Shown here: positions 5,036 to 6,522 of the stretch, piece after piece
How positions within the stretch are numbered: position 1 is the first letter of the stretch
Layout of the letters: the number at the start of each line of letters is the position of its first letter
From: an uncultured Bryobacteraceae bacterium
GTDB lineage: Bacteria; Acidobacteriota; Terriglobia; Bryobacterales; Bryobacteraceae
Direction of reading: 5' to 3'
Length of the DNA: 6,522 nucleotides
Assembly (NCBI GenBank): GCA_937921835.1
Contig: CAKZVG010000440.1
Coordinates: 1 to 6,522, forward strand
Notes under the pieces: generated by a model
Database searches by the model: none
What the model saw: the letters and a program-made list of their open reading frames with translations, nothing else
Told to the model about the DNA's origin: nothing
Program-made: the position numbers and the translations under genes

Positions 5036-5932
5036 CTACCGGAGCAAGGTAAACAACAGCGGCGCGAGCACCAGCGCCACGATGCTCGAGGCAACCGCGC
5101 CCAGAATCAGCAGGATGACTGCCTTGACGGTTTCCGCGGCGCTGATTTCCCGCAGCGCGGCCACGCTGGTGGGCAGACGCCATAGATTGATCAGTTGGCC
5201 CAGCACGGGCACGACCGAGAACACGCCCGGCGACTGCGCATAGGCCAGCGCGCGGAAGATGTGCCCGAACTCCAATTTGCGGCCCAGAACCGGCTGCGAG
5301 AGCACGGCCATGATGACGATGGCTACCGCCAGGGACAGGACTTGCAGCAGCACGCTGGCCGCCAGGAAGCCGATGCTGGAGAATCCGGGGAGCGAGAACC
5401 GGATCAAATACCCGCCCAGCACGGCGGACAGAAACGTGAGCCCCAGCGCGCCGGCCGCGGCGGCGTTGCCGTTGGCGTCGAGAGCCGCCTGCCGGTAGGC
5501 GCGGGGATCGAGGAAGGCGCCCCGGACCATCATTTCAAGCATCCCCATGGGCGCTCCCGCTTTGCTGAGGCCGAGCGAACGCGCCGCCTTCTCGCCGATT
5601 TCGATGACCCCGCCCTGCCAGCTCCAGATGCCGGGCGACGGCGGGAGACCGCCCGCGGCAGCACTCGCTCCCGCCGCGCCTGGCCAACCGGCTTGAAACG
5701 GCGGCGGCGCCTCTCCCGGCATCCCGTAACCCGCCCCCGGAAACGGTGGTGGAGGCGGGGAAACGGGCGGCGGGAATCCTCCGGCGGGCGGCGGCGGAGG
5801 CATGGGCGGCCGCGCCGCAACGGGCGGCGGCGGAGGCGGGGCGGGGGCTGCGGCGAGAGGCTGGCCGCAATTGCCGCAGAAGCGCTCCTCGGGCCGCACC
5901 GGATGGCCACAAGCAAAACAGAATTTAGGCAC
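5036..5932 (-). CDS. zinc-ribbon, proline-rich, Yip1-domain membrane protein
   Basis: The protein has 298 residues. The N-terminal zinc ribbon carries C5, C8, C19 and C22 (FCFACGHPV, then RFCGNCGQPL). Residues 27-100 are strongly Pro/Gly/Ala-rich, with runs of five to six prolines. Residues 125-296 form a Yip1-type integral membrane domain: FLDPRAYRQAA, then hydrophobic segments at about 158-177, 184-212, 229-250 and 268-296. Between the last two lies the family motif region with LAYAQSPGVFSVVPVLG and WRLPTSVAALRE. Yip1 proteins in eukaryotes act in vesicle traffic. Bacterial ones are membrane proteins of unknown role. The start is GTG at 5932-5930, supported by GGAGGTG four bases upstream and by the cysteine pair lying right at the N-terminus. 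It lies 36 nt after the AIM24-family gene and 59 nt before the FHA gene, so an operon is likely. The ribbon has the same CxxC-x10-CxxC spacing as that of the FHA protein. Confidence 0.87.
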   Translation of the reverse strand: MPKFCFACGHPVRPEERFCGNCGQPLAAAPAPPPPPPVAARPPMPPPPPAGGFPPPVSPPPPPFPGAGYGMPGEAPPPFQAGWPGAAGASAAAGGLPPSPGIWSWQGGVIEIGEKAARSLGLSKAGAPMGMLEMMVRGAFLDPRAYRQAALDANGNAAAAGALGLTFLSAVLGGYLIRFSLPGFSSIGFLAASVLLQVLSLAVAIVIMAVLSQPVLGRKLEFGHIFRALAYAQSPGVFSVVPVLGQLINLWRLPTSVAALREISAAETVKAVILLILGAVASSIVALVLAPLLFTLLR

Positions 5933-5936
5933 TCAA

Positions 5937-5943
5937 CACCTCC
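5937..5943 (-). promoter_or_regulatory. Shine-Dalgarno for the GTG-initiated Yip1 gene
   Basis: On the minus strand GGAGGTG is followed by four bases (TTGA) and GTG at 5932-5930. It supports the non-ATG start, since no in-frame ATG lies before the first zinc-ribbon cysteines. Confidence 0.7.
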
Positions 5944-5968
5944 GTCGCGTCTTTCACTTCCGGCGCCG

Positions 5969-6522
5969 CTAGGAACCGCGGATGCTCCGGATGGCCATCA
6001 GCAGCCCGCCGAATTCCCGTTGAAGCGCGAAATAGCGGTTCGGCACCGGAGCCAGCATGACCGTTCCGTATCCCTGGAACGTGTTCACCAGCCCCTCGCC
6101 GGAGATCAGGCTCCCGAACAGGCCCTTGGTGGCCTTCTCCACTTTGTAGGTCAGCGACGCCGAGCGGGCCACGGCGAACGATCCGTCGACCACCAGCGTC
6201 TGCCCCTGAAGATTGATCCGCTGCACCGGCCCCTGCGACCAGTAGACCACTTTCCCTCGGCCGGACACCTTGGTCTGGAACATGCCCTCGCCGCCGAAGA
6301 GCGAGTTCAGGAGCTTGTTAGTGAAGACGCCGACTTCAATGCCCTGGTCGCTGGCCAGGTAGCAGCCGCGGTCGAGCACCCATTCCTCGCCATTCACTTC
6401 CAGAATGTTGCATTCCCCAAATGTCGGCGTCAGGTAGATCTCGCCCGTTCCCTGGTACACCGGCCGCACAGCCTTTTCTTTGGTCAGGAAGGATTTGGCG
6501 ATGCCGCCGAGGGATGCGCTGG
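5969..6522 (-). CDS. AIM24 (DUF124/TIGR00266) family protein, 5' end outside window
   Basis: The frame is open from the window edge to TAG at 5969-5971, giving 183 residues. The GTG at 6469-6467 is an internal valine codon, because the frame continues upstream with SASLGGIAKSFLTKEKAVRP. Recognisable AIM24 features are TGEIYLTP (25-32), GGEGMFQTKVSGRGKV (76-91), the LVVDGSFAVARSASL strand (109-123), LFGSLISGEGLVNTFQG (134-150) and GTVMLAP (152-158). The family is a trimeric all-beta fold seen in bacteria and in the yeast mitochondrial protein Aim24. In mitochondria it supports inner-membrane organisation, but the bacterial role is unclear. Bacterial members often run to about 220-270 residues, so some 40-80 N-terminal residues lie off the window. 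It sits first in the visible order of three close same-strand genes, 36 nt before the zinc ribbon-Yip1 gene, which suggests a joint membrane-associated task. Confidence 0.87.
   Translation of the reverse strand, partial: SASLGGIAKSFLTKEKAVRPVYQGTGEIYLTPTFGECNILEVNGEEWVLDRGCYLASDQGIEVGVFTNKLLNSLFGGEGMFQTKVSGRGKVVYWSQGPVQRINLQGQTLVVDGSFAVARSASLTYKVEKATKGLFGSLISGEGLVNTFQGYGTVMLAPVPNRYFALQREFGGLLMAIRSIRGS

Overview
The window comes from a high-GC bacterial chromosome. The gene content points to Acidobacteriota, most likely the Bryobacterales/Solibacter side: a Tat-exported iduronate-2-sulfatase-like enzyme coupled to a tagatose-3-epimerase-type TIM barrel, an exported family of unknown function, and zinc-ribbon/Yip1/FHA proteins with long Pro/Ala linkers. 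This placement is inferred from gene types only. Planctomycetes or Verrucomicrobia also carry sulfatase/epimerase pairs and cannot be excluded.

Left end (1-684, + strand): the last 56 codons of a probable TorD/NarJ-type chaperone, then a small exported Gly/Arg-rich protein with one Asp/Asn-rich calcium-loop-like motif. This suggests the edge of a molybdoenzyme locus outside the window. The gap at 685-809 holds only GC-rich hairpins between converging genes.

Middle (810-3070, - strand): a two-gene operon, transcribed leftwards. The epimerase comes first and the sulfatase second, with a 7-nt overlap. The pair looks like a small carbohydrate-processing unit, with an exported sulfate-ester hydrolase and a cytoplasmic sugar isomerase. 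A 121-bp divergent spacer separates it from an exported protein of unknown function (3192-3932, + strand), which probably starts at TTG.

Right part (3935-6522, - strand): genes read leftwards in the order AIM24-family protein (5' end beyond the window), zinc ribbon-Yip1 membrane protein, GYF_2-FHA-zinc ribbon protein, then a 23-residue Lys/Ala/Pro-rich microprotein with a near-perfect Shine-Dalgarno and a possible promoter of its own. The first three have 36- and 59-nt gaps and look like one operon for a membrane-associated adaptor/signalling unit. The microprotein stops two bases from the stop of the convergent unknown gene. The most novel items are this microprotein and the AIM24/Yip1/FHA module. 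No rRNA, tRNA, CRISPR array or mobile element was seen.
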